Of a DNA stretch of 64,000 bases, positions 8,987 through 17,248 are shown piece after piece (positions within the stretch are counted from its first letter, which is position 1; each line of letters begins with the position of its first letter). The DNA comes from Bacilli bacterium (GTDB lineage: Bacteria; Bacillota; Bacilli; RF39; UBA660), in contig JAFXSE010000118.1 in NCBI GenBank assembly GCA_017525855.1, positions 186,001 to 250,000 of the forward strand. Reading direction: 5' to 3'. The translations under genes and the position numbers were made by a program. Below the pieces are notes generated by a model, which was not told the origin of the DNA, ran no database searches, and worked only from the letters and a program-made list of their open reading frames with translations.

Positions 8987-9813
8987 TTATCTTGTTTGCA
9001 AATAATAATACCTACTGTATCATTTTCTTCAATAGTTTTTATATTTTTATCAATATAATTCATATAAGTCATTATTTGTCCCGTGTGTTCTTTCTTTAAT
9101 TCTGTCACTTTTAATTCAACTACTACATAACATTTATACCTAATATTATAAAGTAATAAATCAACATAATTATATCTATTACCAAATTTAATTGGATATT
9201 CATTATCTATAAATGTAAATCCAGCCCCAAGCTCTTTCAAAAAAGATGAAATGTCCTCAAGTATTAGTCTTTGCAATGCTTTTTCTGATATATATTCATA
9301 ATTATTACTGTTTTTAATTCTTATCGGATTAGGAATTAAATCGTTTGGGCTAAGAATTTCATTTTTGTTTAATTTGTTTCTTGATTCAATAGGTATTCTT
9401 TTATATTCATTACTTTTTATTTTTTCTTGTAATTGTCTTTGAGTTAAATTATTATTTTTAGATATATTTATATAATATATTATTTCATCATAATCACTTA
9501 TCGATAATAATAGTAAATAATGTGACCAAGTTAATTGTGTCAACATTGTTGTCACTTTCTCATTGCCAAATACATTATAGAATTTCTTCATTCTAAACAA
9601 AGTTCTTCTATTATACTTTTTACCAACTTCAATAACTAACTTTTTAGAATATTCATCTATAATATTATCTCCATATTTACCACCAGCTTCATTTAACAAC
9701 TTACCTATTTCAAAATATGTGATAACTTTGTGTCTTTCTTTTGAATAATCTTTAACTTTTGAATATATTTCATTATCTATTATTTTATTTTTTATTTCAT
9801 TATAATAATTCAT
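8932..9813 (-). CDS. YhcG/DUF1016-family PDDEXK nuclease domain protein, C-terminus altered
   Basis: Residues 1-130 are the DUF1016 N-terminal domain (FEIGKLLNE, YSKKLVIEVGKKYNRRTLFRMKKF, LTWSHYLLLL). Residues 170-280 carry the PDDEXK nuclease-like fold (LGAGFTFIDNEYPI, VDLLLYN, VVVELKV). YhcG proteins are widespread accessory putative nucleases of unclear role, often near restriction-modification or mobile genes. The C-terminus ends in SLTKGNHLLKQQICFF instead of the usual family ending and overlaps the decayed 8718-8986 fragment, which suggests that the last 15-40 residues were replaced by a deletion junction. The conserved nuclease core is intact. Confidence 0.8.
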   Translation of the reverse strand: MNYYNEIKNKIIDNEIYSKVKDYSKERHKVITYFEIGKLLNEAGGKYGDNIIDEYSKKLVIEVGKKYNRRTLFRMKKFYNVFGNEKVTTMLTQLTWSHYLLLLSISDYDEIIYYINISKNNNLTQRQLQEKIKSNEYKRIPIESRNKLNKNEILSPNDLIPNPIRIKNSNNYEYISEKALQRLILEDISSFLKELGAGFTFIDNEYPIKFGNRYNYVDLLLYNIRYKCYVVVELKVTELKKEHTGQIMTYMNYIDKNIKTIEENDTVGIIICKQDKQSLTKGNHLLKQQICFF

Positions 9814-9825
9814 ATTTACTCCTTT

Positions 9826-11925
9826 CTATGGACTACAAGTCTCAATTCTTAATTTATTATTTTTAATTTTAAACATAATACTTCCATCTTCGTCTGTTCT
9901 ATATATTTTTGATTCTTTTAGATTATCTAATACTTCTTTATTTGGATGACCATATCTATTATTCTTACCAACAGATATAATGGAATACCTTGGATTAATT
10001 TCATTTATAAAATCTTTTCCACTGCTTGTTTTAGATCCATGATGTCCTACTTTTAATACATCTACATCTGGTAAGTTATATTTACTTAATATTTCTTTTT
10101 CAGTTGTAGTTGATGCATCACCCATAAACATAAATTTATAACCATTTAGATCAGTATATATAACATTTGAATTATCATTTTCATTATCATAAACTTTAGT
10201 TTGTAAAAAGTATAATTTGTTATTATTGATATTTAACTCTTTAATACAGGAGTAATATTTTATCTTCTTTTTATCTAAAACTTTAATTAAATCTTTTTCG
10301 AGAGTATTATATGGCCCACAATTAAAGATTACTTTTTCTACTTTGAAATTATTAACTAGGGTTATTGCTTCTCCCATATGGTCAAAGTCTCCATGTGTTA
10401 ATATCAAATAATCTATTTTTCTAATTCCTTTAGAACGAAAATATGGAATTAGTGAATTAATTACAATACTTTTAGTACTTTTTCTAATCTTCCAATCATC
10501 CGCCTTTTGTTTTATTTCCCCTCCTGTATCAATAACTACATTAGAATTATTAAGTTTTATTAAAGATGAATCCCCTTGACCAACATCGAAAAAATATACA
10601 TAATCAACCTGAAAAATACTATAGAAACAATAATGAAGAATAAGTAATATAATAAAAATTAAATATAAAAATTTATATTTAAATTTGTAAAGTAAAATAA
10701 TAATAGCAACATATAAAATGTAATAAAAAATACTTACTTTTGGAAAAACTATTTTACCAAAATCAATTTTACTTATAAAAAGTGATGTTTTCTCTAAAAC
10801 AATTATAAATAGATTAAATAAACCATCAGTCCACGGAAAAAAGAGCGTAATAACAGCAAATGGAAACAAAATGCTATTTACATATGGTACATAAAACAAA
10901 TTATAAATAACACTCATAAAATTAGTTTGATAAAAATTATAAAGTGTTATAGGTAAACTGATTATAAATGAAATTATAGAAGTTAAAACTAATTGATAAA
11001 AAGCATTTTTATTATCTAGCAATCTAGAACACATAATCAATGCCATACTTATAGAATATGAATATAAAAAACCCAAATCATAAATATAATATGGATTTAT
11101 AAAAATAGTAATAGACAAAGTCAAAATAAAAAGATTACTATTTGTTATATAAAAATAATTATATTTATTAATTGAAGAAAGTAAAAAAAACAATACTGCC
11201 CTAAGTATAGCTGGAGGACTACCAGTTAAAAACATATATATAAATATCAAAATATTAACAATAATATATCTTTTTTTCTCCTTAACTTTTAACCTTTTTA
11301 AAAGCTTTAAAACACCTTCAGCAAGCACTGTGACTTGTGTCCCTGAAATTGCAAAAAGGTGACTAATACCATTCTCTCTAAAACTATTAATTACTTTATC
11401 TGATACAAAGTCAGTATTCCCTAACAACAACATCTTAATATAAGGACCCGATTTCAAACTAGATAGATATTTAAGTATTAAGTTTTTAAAAGAATAAAAA
11501 AGATTAGTATGAGAAGATTCAATATTTATTTTATCAATACTAAATAGATTATATATATGTTTAATTCTTAAATATTTTTCGTATGAGAAAGAATTATCAA
11601 TCGTTGCTGTATTTATTTTCATCACTTTACCATAAAGCTTTACAGACATTCCAAGAGATAATTTCCTACTAATAGAATCAAACTCACTCTTTGTTTTAAA
11701 CTTATAGTATCCCTGTATTTGTTCAATATAATCAACTTTAACTATAATCGTTAATAAATTACCATCATACTTAATACTTGTAACTCTACCATCAACAACA
11801 CTATCCGAGCTATGAATTACACTATCATATGGTATAGTTAATCTAATAATCATAGCTAATATTGATACTATTAAAACTAAATAGTAAAACTTATTTAATA
11901 GTAATATACGCCTCAATTTGAGCAT
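9826..11925 (-). CDS. comEC: DNA internalization channel ComEC/Rec2
   Basis: Membrane channel that moves single-stranded DNA into the cell during transformation. The 699 residues comprise an N-terminal OB-like extracellular domain, the competence domain with HLFAISGTQV and GSPPAILRAVLFFLL and about ten helices, and a C-terminal metallo-beta-lactamase domain (FFDVGQGDSSLI, LTHGDFDHMGEA, KVGHHGSKTSSG). The start at 11925 has AAGG five bases upstream and overlaps the comEA 3' end by 35 bases, so the two genes are translationally coupled. The competence DNA receptor order comEA-comEC is conserved; comEB is absent. Part of the C-terminal domain is duplicated at 4808. Confidence 0.95.
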   Translation of the reverse strand: MLKLRRILLLNKFYYLVLIVSILAMIIRLTIPYDSVIHSSDSVVDGRVTSIKYDGNLLTIIVKVDYIEQIQGYYKFKTKSEFDSISRKLSLGMSVKLYGKVMKINTATIDNSFSYEKYLRIKHIYNLFSIDKINIESSHTNLFYSFKNLILKYLSSLKSGPYIKMLLLGNTDFVSDKVINSFRENGISHLFAISGTQVTVLAEGVLKLLKRLKVKEKKRYIIVNILIFIYMFLTGSPPAILRAVLFFLLSSINKYNYFYITNSNLFILTLSITIFINPYYIYDLGFLYSYSISMALIMCSRLLDNKNAFYQLVLTSIISFIISLPITLYNFYQTNFMSVIYNLFYVPYVNSILFPFAVITLFFPWTDGLFNLFIIVLEKTSLFISKIDFGKIVFPKVSIFYYILYVAIIILLYKFKYKFLYLIFIILLILHYCFYSIFQVDYVYFFDVGQGDSSLIKLNNSNVVIDTGGEIKQKADDWKIRKSTKSIVINSLIPYFRSKGIRKIDYLILTHGDFDHMGEAITLVNNFKVEKVIFNCGPYNTLEKDLIKVLDKKKIKYYSCIKELNINNNKLYFLQTKVYDNENDNSNVIYTDLNGYKFMFMGDASTTTEKEILSKYNLPDVDVLKVGHHGSKTSSGKDFINEINPRYSIISVGKNNRYGHPNKEVLDNLKESKIYRTDEDGSIMFKIKNNKLRIETCSP
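10229..10404 (-). repeat. Direct repeat inside comEC (copy A)
   Basis: The segment coding for ComEC residues around HGDFDHMGEA to KYYSCIKELNI. It is the intact partner of the diverged copy at 4808-4983. Confidence 0.85.
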
Positions 11926-12577
11926 ATAATCCTTCTCCAATACCATCAACATTCATCAAGTCATGAACACTACTAAATAATCCATTCTTATTTCTATAAT
12001 CAACTATACTCTGAGCCTTATTATCACCTATCCCAGGAAGACTCTTTAACTCTTCTACACCCGCTGTATTAATATTGATTTTAAGAGTTGAACTAGTATT
12101 AAAATTATTTACATCATCAATACAAGCATCATTAGAAAGAGAATCATTATCTTTTTGTAAACACCTACTTTGTACTTGTTTCTCTATTTCTTTAATCTTC
12201 TTAAAATCATTTACTTCATCTCTACTATAAATAATTATTACCATTTCATCCTTAATTTTTTTACTCAAATTAATTACAGTAGTATCAGCATTATCTGTTA
12301 AACCTCCAGCTATATTAATAACATCAATTACTCTACTATCTGACTTTAATGAATAAATACCAGGAGCTTTTATTTCTCCTTTAATATCAACTTTTAATAA
12401 ATTAGTATCCTCTTTTTTTAATAAAGTATTATCATTTTTACTTTCAAGAACAATGTCATCTTTACTCACTTTTTTCTTATAAAAACCTTTATAAAGAAAA
12501 AAAACACCAGTACTAATTAAAAAAACTATAATAATACATAACAGAATTACCTTTCTATGTCTATAATGAAAAGACAT
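11891..12577 (-). CDS. comEA: Competence DNA receptor ComEA
   Basis: Membrane-anchored double-stranded DNA binding protein of the transformation apparatus. The 228 residues start with a single membrane segment (residues 10-29), then a SLBB domain (VDIKGEIKAPGIYSLKSDSR, AGGLTDNADT) and end in two helix-hairpin-helix motifs (INTAGVEELKSLPGIGDNKA, LMNVDGIGEGL), with a polar linker in between. SD AGGAGGTG precedes the ATG. First gene of the comEA-comEC unit. An unusual 24-bp block lies immediately upstream. Confidence 0.94.
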   Translation of the reverse strand: MSFHYRHRKVILLCIIIVFLISTGVFFLYKGFYKKKVSKDDIVLESKNDNTLLKKEDTNLLKVDIKGEIKAPGIYSLKSDSRVIDVINIAGGLTDNADTTVINLSKKIKDEMVIIIYSRDEVNDFKKIKEIEKQVQSRCLQKDNDSLSNDACIDDVNNFNTSSTLKININTAGVEELKSLPGIGDNKAQSIVDYRNKNGLFSSVHDLMNVDGIGEGLYAQIEAYITIK

Positions 12578-12583
12578 TATAAC

Positions 12584-12607
12584 ACCTCCTATATGTATTA
12601 TTCTAAA
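12584..12607 (-). promoter_or_regulatory. 24-bp block shared with the C39 exporter leader; candidate alternative-sigma -10 plus SD
   Basis: On the minus strand the block reads TTTAGAATAATAC followed by ATATAGGAGGT. It is identical base for base to 26221-26244. It holds a GAATA core and the SD of comEA. No sigma-A -35 lies 16-18 bases upstream, where the sequence is T-rich. GAATA cores are known in the -10 boxes of competence sigma factors of the SigH/ComX type, so a competence-type promoter is a reasonable inference. Confidence 0.55.
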
Positions 12608-12612
12608 TAAAA

Positions 12613-12652
12613 CTAAAAAAACAAAAAAAAAGAAAACTTTATTTTCTTTTTT
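12613..12652 (-). terminator. Terminator after the 12651-13115 gene
   Basis: An 11-bp stem (AAAAAAGAAAA, loop CTTTA, TTTTCTTTTTT) followed on the minus strand by a long T-run. The T-run also forms the T-rich region just upstream of the comEA leader. Confidence 0.6.
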
Positions 12653-13115
12653 AGAACTTTTTTTTAATAATTTTACTGCTACACATAAATTTATTCATAA
12701 ATATATCATATATATATACAAAACTATTTTGATAATCTTCACTATCATAAGTAATACTATTTAAATATCCATCTTTAAAATCACAACTATAATCATTATC
12801 AAAATTTTTATTTAATATTATATTTCTATTTTGAATAGACATAATTTGAAATAATAAGTAAGAAGAAAAAAATCTAATAGTATCAAAATGTTTATCTTTA
12901 GGTATCAAATCTGATAACATCGTAAATAAATCAATTGTATTAAAATTATTCAATTCATTATCACTAAAATTATATCTATTGCTTATTTCTAATTTTGATA
13001 TTATATACTTTTTTAACCCTTCATCAATAATTTCTTTTTTCTTTTCTATATTTAAACAATCAAACTCATTTTGATACAAAAACAAATTAACTTTATAATA
13101 TAAATCATTAAACAT
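12651..13115 (-). CDS. Hypothetical protein, 154 aa
   Basis: No family recognised. Soluble and mostly helical by composition: FNDLYYKVNLFLYQNEFDCL, then IEKKKEIIDEGLKKYIISKL and DLFTMLSDLIPKDKHFD, with a basic tail KIIKKKF. It starts after GGTGATAAT and ends in its own terminator. Located between comEA and the FtsW-like gene. Nothing supports a function. Confidence 0.55.
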   Translation of the reverse strand: MFNDLYYKVNLFLYQNEFDCLNIEKKKEIIDEGLKKYIISKLEISNRYNFSDNELNNFNTIDLFTMLSDLIPKDKHFDTIRFFSSYLLFQIMSIQNRNIILNKNFDNDYSCDFKDGYLNSITYDSEDYQNSFVYIYDIFMNKFMCSSKIIKKKF

Positions 13116-13171
13116 ATTATCACCAATTTTTCTACTATTAAATTATCAAGTAATATTTATATCAACATAAA

Positions 13172-13196
13172 ATTAGTACTTGCATCAAGTACTAAT
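13172..13196 (-). terminator. Likely terminator of the FtsW/SpoVE gene
   Basis: A perfect 10-bp stem (ATTAGTACTT / AAGTACTAAT, loop GCATC) followed on the minus strand by TTTTATG. It lies about 90 bases after the FtsW-like gene, in a 170-base gap with nothing else visible. Confidence 0.55.
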
Positions 13197-13287
13197 TTAA
13201 GACAAAAATTATAATTTAGCTCAACCAACCTGACATATTAAAAATAACATAAAACAAGTTAGTTTTCAACAAATTAATAATATTTTA

Positions 13288-14433
13288 TTAGTTTTTCTTA
13301 GTCTTTAAATTATCTCTTATTCCTGTTTCAACACTTACTCTCTGTACAGCAGTCAATGCTGCAACTAAACAAATAGTAAAACTTCCTCCATAGCTCATAA
13401 ACGGAAGTGGAACACCAGTCATTGGCATAAGCCCAAATATACCAAGAAGATTAACCGCAATATGTAAAAATATATAAATCGCAACACCATAACAAATAGT
13501 ACTTCCTCTATTAGTATAACTCCGCTTTCCAATCGCAAGTATTCTATATAATAATACCGTATATAAAATTAATATAATTATCCCAACAATAGACCCCAAC
13601 TCTTCAACAGTAATAGTAAAAATAAAATCAGTATAAGGTTCAGGTAAATACAAATATTTTTGAGTGCTATTGCCTAATCCTTTACCAAGTAAACCTCCAT
13701 TATTAATAGCAATATATCCATTACATACTTGATTACCTGTACTTAGTAATCTATCACAAGGCCTAGTAAAATTAAGACGCTCCATTTGCCTCTCTAAAAT
13801 CAATTGTTTTCCAGAAGTTAAAACAACGAATGCACCCATAGCTATTATTCCAACAATAACTAATATAGTTTTACTTTTAATTGCTTTACTAATAGGCTGA
13901 GCAATAAAAATAAACCCAACAATAAGAGAATAAATAATTGTTGTTCCTAAATCAGGTTGTAAAAATATTAAAACAGCAATTACCATACATAATCCAATAG
14001 GAAATAAACTTGCCCAATAAGAGTTTAAATTATTTTTATTTTTTTCATAATAATCAGCTAACCAAATAATTGATATTACTTTAATAAACTCACTCGGCTG
14101 AAAACTAAAAGGGCCAAAATCATACCAACTAACTGCTTGATTTTGTGCTTGTCCTACAACAAGTAAAATTCCAAGAGAACATCCAACAACTAAAAACAAC
14201 AATTTAGAAATAATACCATAAAACTTAGTATTAAAACTGACCATAACAACAGCTAATATAACACCCACAACTAAAAAGACTGTCTGCTTTATAAAATAAT
14301 TATATGGACTTACAGCATGTTGCATATAAGCAGTAACATTAGATGAAGAAAAAACCATTATTAACCCCACAACAAAAAGAATAACTGAAATAACTAGTAA
14401 TGATTTGTCCATATACTTAATTACTCTTTTCAT
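13288..14433 (-). CDS. FtsW/RodA/SpoVE-family peptidoglycan polymerase (SEDS)
   Basis: Polytopic SEDS glycosyltransferase that polymerises lipid II; 381 residues with about ten membrane segments. Motifs seen: SSSNVTAY in the first loop, WYDFGPFSFQPSEFIKVISI, FLQPDLGTT, GGLLGKGLG followed by LPEPYTDFIF, and GLMPMTGVPLPFMSYGGSF. These match FtsW and SpoVE better than RodA. FtsW acts at the septum with PBP2B, SpoVE in spore cortex synthesis; the sequence alone does not separate them. It is a lone gene, not in a dcw cluster. A putative partner transpeptidase is at 33.5-35.6 kb. Confidence 0.88.
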   Translation of the reverse strand: MKRVIKYMDKSLLVISVILFVVGLIMVFSSSNVTAYMQHAVSPYNYFIKQTVFLVVGVILAVVMVSFNTKFYGIISKLLFLVVGCSLGILLVVGQAQNQAVSWYDFGPFSFQPSEFIKVISIIWLADYYEKNKNNLNSYWASLFPIGLCMVIAVLIFLQPDLGTTIIYSLIVGFIFIAQPISKAIKSKTILVIVGIIAMGAFVVLTSGKQLILERQMERLNFTRPCDRLLSTGNQVCNGYIAINNGGLLGKGLGNSTQKYLYLPEPYTDFIFTITVEELGSIVGIIILILYTVLLYRILAIGKRSYTNRGSTICYGVAIYIFLHIAVNLLGIFGLMPMTGVPLPFMSYGGSFTICLVAALTAVQRVSVETGIRDNLKTKKN

Positions 14434-14578
14434 AACGGTCTCCTATTCTTATTTATAATAACACAGATTAGCTTTTTTTTCTATTTTATTTAAGAATTAA
14501 TTAAATTATTTACAGTCATAATGAACACTTTTTTATTTTCAACATATTCTATAATAGAACAATAAAGGAGGCTAAATT

Positions 14579-14740
14579 ATGTATTACTACGGCGGAGGTA
14601 GTTGTGGAAATTATCAAACTCCATACTATCCAGTATATAATTATGGAAATAATAACAACAATTACGGTTCTACTTATGCAATTATTTTAGTATTATTTAT
14701 ATTACTAGTTATTGTTATCGGAACAAGATATGCAAATTAA
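14579..14740 (+). CDS. YjcZ/SscA-like small spore-associated membrane peptide
   Basis: A 53-residue peptide: MYYYGGGSCGNYQTPYY, an Asn/Tyr/Gly-rich middle, then one membrane helix AIILVLFILLVIVIGTRYAN. A Gly/Tyr-rich head followed by a single C-terminal helix ending shortly after IVIG is the layout of the YjcZ family of tiny sporulation proteins. SD AAGGAGG sits eight bases before the ATG, and a terminator follows directly, so it is a real single-gene unit. Function in the family is poorly known (spore assembly for SscA). Confidence 0.75.
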   Translation: MYYYGGGSCGNYQTPYYPVYNYGNNNNNYGSTYAIILVLFILLVIVIGTRYAN

Positions 14741-14760
14741 GAGCTTTGCTCTTTTTTCTT
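14739..14760 (+). terminator. Intrinsic terminator
   Basis: AAGAGC-TTT-GCTCTT followed by a T-rich run, overlapping the stop codon of the YjcZ-like gene. Confidence 0.8.
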
Positions 14761-14828
14761 TACTTTTTTAGATATTTGTAGTATAATAACACTGTCAAAA
14801 AGAGGGGTTTAAGTTAGGAGATGAAGTA

Positions 14829-15377
14829 ATGTTAAAAACAAAAGATATATTAGATGAAAAGAACAAACTATTAAGAACAGTTAGCAAAGAAGTTACCTTT
14901 CCTTTAACTGAAAAAGACAAAAAAACAATTAATGATATTATTGAATACTTAACCAATAGCCAAATACCTGAACTTGCTGAAAAATATGATTTAAGACCAG
15001 GTATGGGAATGGCAGCAATTCAACTTGGAATTGCCAAAAGGTATTTTGTAGTTGTACATGAATATGAAGAAAAAAAATTTCACAACTATGTAATTATAAA
15101 TCCTAAAATTATCAGTACTTCAGAAGAAAAAATTTATGTAACTGATGGAGAAGGCTGCTTAAGTATTAATCGCGAAACAATTGGAATAACACCAAGATAT
15201 GCAAGAGTTACCATCGAAGGTTATGATATGGATGGAAATAAAATTAGAGTTCGTGGTCGTGAAGAATTAGCAATAGCATTTCAACATGAATATGATCATT
15301 TAGATGGTATATTATTTATAGACAAAATTGATAAAAAGAATCCTTTCAAAGATCAAGATAAAATGAGAGGTATATAA
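14829..15377 (+). CDS. def: Peptide deformylase
   Basis: Removes the N-formyl group from nascent proteins; metal enzyme. The 182 residues show motif 1 GMGMAAIQLG (about 57-66), motif 2 EGCLS and motif 3 HEYDHLDG, giving the Cys and two His metal ligands. The insertion between motifs 1 and 2 and the total length match the type 2 deformylases of Gram-positive bacteria. SD GGAG is near 14818. It is monocistronic with a terminator on the 3' side. Confidence 0.95.
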   Translation: MLKTKDILDEKNKLLRTVSKEVTFPLTEKDKKTINDIIEYLTNSQIPELAEKYDLRPGMGMAAIQLGIAKRYFVVVHEYEEKKFHNYVIINPKIISTSEEKIYVTDGEGCLSINRETIGITPRYARVTIEGYDMDGNKIRVRGREELAIAFQHEYDHLDGILFIDKIDKKNPFKDQDKMRGI

Positions 15378-15408
15378 AAAGACGTTAACCAAAACGTCTT
15401 TATTTTTT
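15378..15408. terminator. Bidirectional terminator
   Basis: AAAGACGTT / AACGTCTTT with a six-base loop between the convergent def and the 15400 gene; T-run on the plus strand, A-run giving U's on the minus strand. Confidence 0.8.
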
Positions 15409-16293
15409 GTTTATTTTAGGCTTAACACTTTCAGCTACAAAATCAAATGTATTATCTCTATATCTTAATAATCCAGCATAATACGTCTCTTCTGTAATAG
15501 GAATATTATTTTCCAAGAAGTAACTAATTAAAGCAAACTTCTGTTCATCAGTTATAATCGTTCCTTTTTCAATATCACTATCATTCTTACAATTATATAC
15601 TACTAAATCATCAAATTTTTTCTGAATAGCAGTATAAGATAAATCATTTATTTGACTATATCTTCTTGCAAAATTTTTAAATTCACCCATTTCACTTATT
15701 GTCATTACCCTTTTCAACATATAAAATAGTTTCATAGGATTAACTTTTACAGCTAAATAATAATCAATAATATCGAATTCTCTACTTTTACCATTCTCAA
15801 TTACAATCCCATTATCCATTTTTTCTATTAATTGTTTTCCTGATAATATTATATTATCTTCAAATATTTTTTCTCTTCTATTAATTTCATTTAAATAATA
15901 ATTATATAATTCAGGATTTAAAAATCTAATTACTCCAACTGTATATTCAAACAACATTTTAGAATAAGGCTCTAGTTTACAAAACTCATCAACTGTAAGA
16001 TAATCACTCATTAAAAACGAATAAATAACAGTCTCATAAGAATCTTTATCCTCTTCTAATTGTTGTTGAAACTGTTTAATCCAATCATAATAACTTAACA
16101 GTTTTTCTTGACTAGATTTTGTAATATATAACTCTGCTCTACATGATATAAGTTTCTTTTTGTATTCCTCTGCATTAATACCATATTTAATACAAGCAAT
16201 TTCACCAACTTTTTGCATATTAGGCTCTACTAAAAACCTAAGTTCTTTATACATAGTAGTAAATGATTTATTAGATAAATTATTTTTTTTCAT
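15400..16293 (-). CDS. Hypothetical protein, 297 aa
   Basis: Not recognised. Predicted soluble, helical and charged: MYKELRFLVEPNMQKVGEIA, YITKSSQEKLLSYYDWIKQF, REFDIIDYYLAVKVNPMKLF. No membrane segment, no signal peptide, no obvious catalytic motif. The ATG at 16293 is chosen because AGGAG is six bases upstream; seven more codons upstream are open. It ends in a shared terminator with def. The repeated helix-loop pattern in the middle could be a winged or TPR-like fold, but that is a guess. Confidence 0.55.
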   Translation of the reverse strand: MKKNNLSNKSFTTMYKELRFLVEPNMQKVGEIACIKYGINAEEYKKKLISCRAELYITKSSQEKLLSYYDWIKQFQQQLEEDKDSYETVIYSFLMSDYLTVDEFCKLEPYSKMLFEYTVGVIRFLNPELYNYYLNEINRREKIFEDNIILSGKQLIEKMDNGIVIENGKSREFDIIDYYLAVKVNPMKLFYMLKRVMTISEMGEFKNFARRYSQINDLSYTAIQKKFDDLVVYNCKNDSDIEKGTIITDEQKFALISYFLENNIPITEETYYAGLLRYRDNTFDFVAESVKPKINKK

Positions 16294-16331
16294 ATTTTCT
16301 CCTTTTTGATGCATGTTTTAAATTATAAATG

Positions 16332-16366
16332 AAAAAAGAAGTCATGTCAATGAAAACTTCTTTTTT
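16332..16366 (-). terminator. Terminator of the uridine phosphorylase gene
   Basis: An 11-bp stem AAAAAAGAAGT / ACTTCTTTTTT immediately after the stop codon of the udp gene. Confidence 0.75.
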
Positions 16367-16372
16367 ATTAAC

Positions 16373-17140
16373 TTATTTACTACTAGATATTAGCTTTTTA
16401 ATTGAATTAATAGCAACTTTTATCTCTTTTTCAATATCAAAGTTACTTTCTTGACTAAGTCCGCATTTTTCTCTTTCTTGATTCCAAACCACTAAAACTA
16501 TAGCACCTGCATGAAGTTTTAATACAGTAGCAACCGAGAATAATGAAGCAGTCTCCATTTCACTACATAATGCGCCAGCTTTTATAAAAGCATCCCATTT
16601 ATTTTTTAAATCATAACCAACAGGCATCCTTTCAGGATTATGTTGGCCATAAAAACTATCTTTACAATGAACAACACCAGTATGATATTTATATCCTAAT
16701 TCTTCACAAGAATCCCTTAATGCAAGAACAACATCTAAATCAGCAACAGCAGGATATTCTATAGGTAAGTATTCTTTACTTGTACCTTCCTGTCTAATCG
16801 AAGCAGTTGCTATTACTAAATCTCCGGCACTAGTATCTAACTGCATTCCCCCACTAGTTCCAATTCTTATCAAATGAGTGATACCTATTTGAGCTAATTC
16901 CTCTACACAAATTGCTGTAGATGGCCCTCCCATACCTGTAGATATAATTAAAACCTTTTCACCATTCAGTCCTCCTAAATAAGAAGTATATTCCCTATTC
17001 TGAGCTATTTTTTTAGGTTTATCCAAATATTTAGCAATATTACCAACTCTACCAGGATCCCCAGTTAATATAGCAAATTTTGCACCATCCAAATCACTTT
17101 TACTCAAACGAATATGATATTTAACTTCACTATCTACCAT
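16373..17140 (-). CDS. udp: Uridine phosphorylase / nucleoside phosphorylase
   Basis: Phosphorolysis of uridine (or a related nucleoside) to base and ribose-1-phosphate. The 255-residue protein has the family features: AILTGDPGRVGNIAKYLDKP (phosphate Arg), STGMGGPSTAICVEEL, RIGTSGG, and SEMETASLFSVATVL near residue 200, the ribose-binding Met-Glu. It matches Udp better than purine nucleoside phosphorylases. I choose the ATG at 17140 because GAGGTGG lies six bases upstream; a GTG three codons earlier overlaps that SD. Monocistronic. Confidence 0.88.
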   Translation of the reverse strand: MVDSEVKYHIRLSKSDLDGAKFAILTGDPGRVGNIAKYLDKPKKIAQNREYTSYLGGLNGEKVLIISTGMGGPSTAICVEELAQIGITHLIRIGTSGGMQLDTSAGDLVIATASIRQEGTSKEYLPIEYPAVADLDVVLALRDSCEELGYKYHTGVVHCKDSFYGQHNPERMPVGYDLKNKWDAFIKAGALCSEMETASLFSVATVLKLHAGAIVLVVWNQEREKCGLSQESNFDIEKEIKVAINSIKKLISSSK

Positions 17141-17222
17141 ACCAACCACCTCTATCCTATATACTATTATATCATTACCTAAATTTATTTACAATGAAGT
17201 AATAAATAAAATTTAATATAAA

Positions 17223-17247
17223 CAAAAAAATCGCCATTTAGCGATTT
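17223..17247 (-). terminator. Intrinsic terminator
   Basis: AAATCGC / GCGATTT hairpin followed by seven T's on the minus strand, just after the 17249 gene. Confidence 0.85.
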
Positions 17248-17248
17248 A

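Noticed and set aside
12608..12650. T-rich tract as part of the comEA promoter motif
   Set aside because: It doubles as the U-run of the terminator of the 12651 gene, so I keep only the 24-bp identical block as the supported signal.
17150..17248. Extra promoter or RNA between udp and the 17249 gene
   Set aside because: Only a terminator hairpin is supported there.
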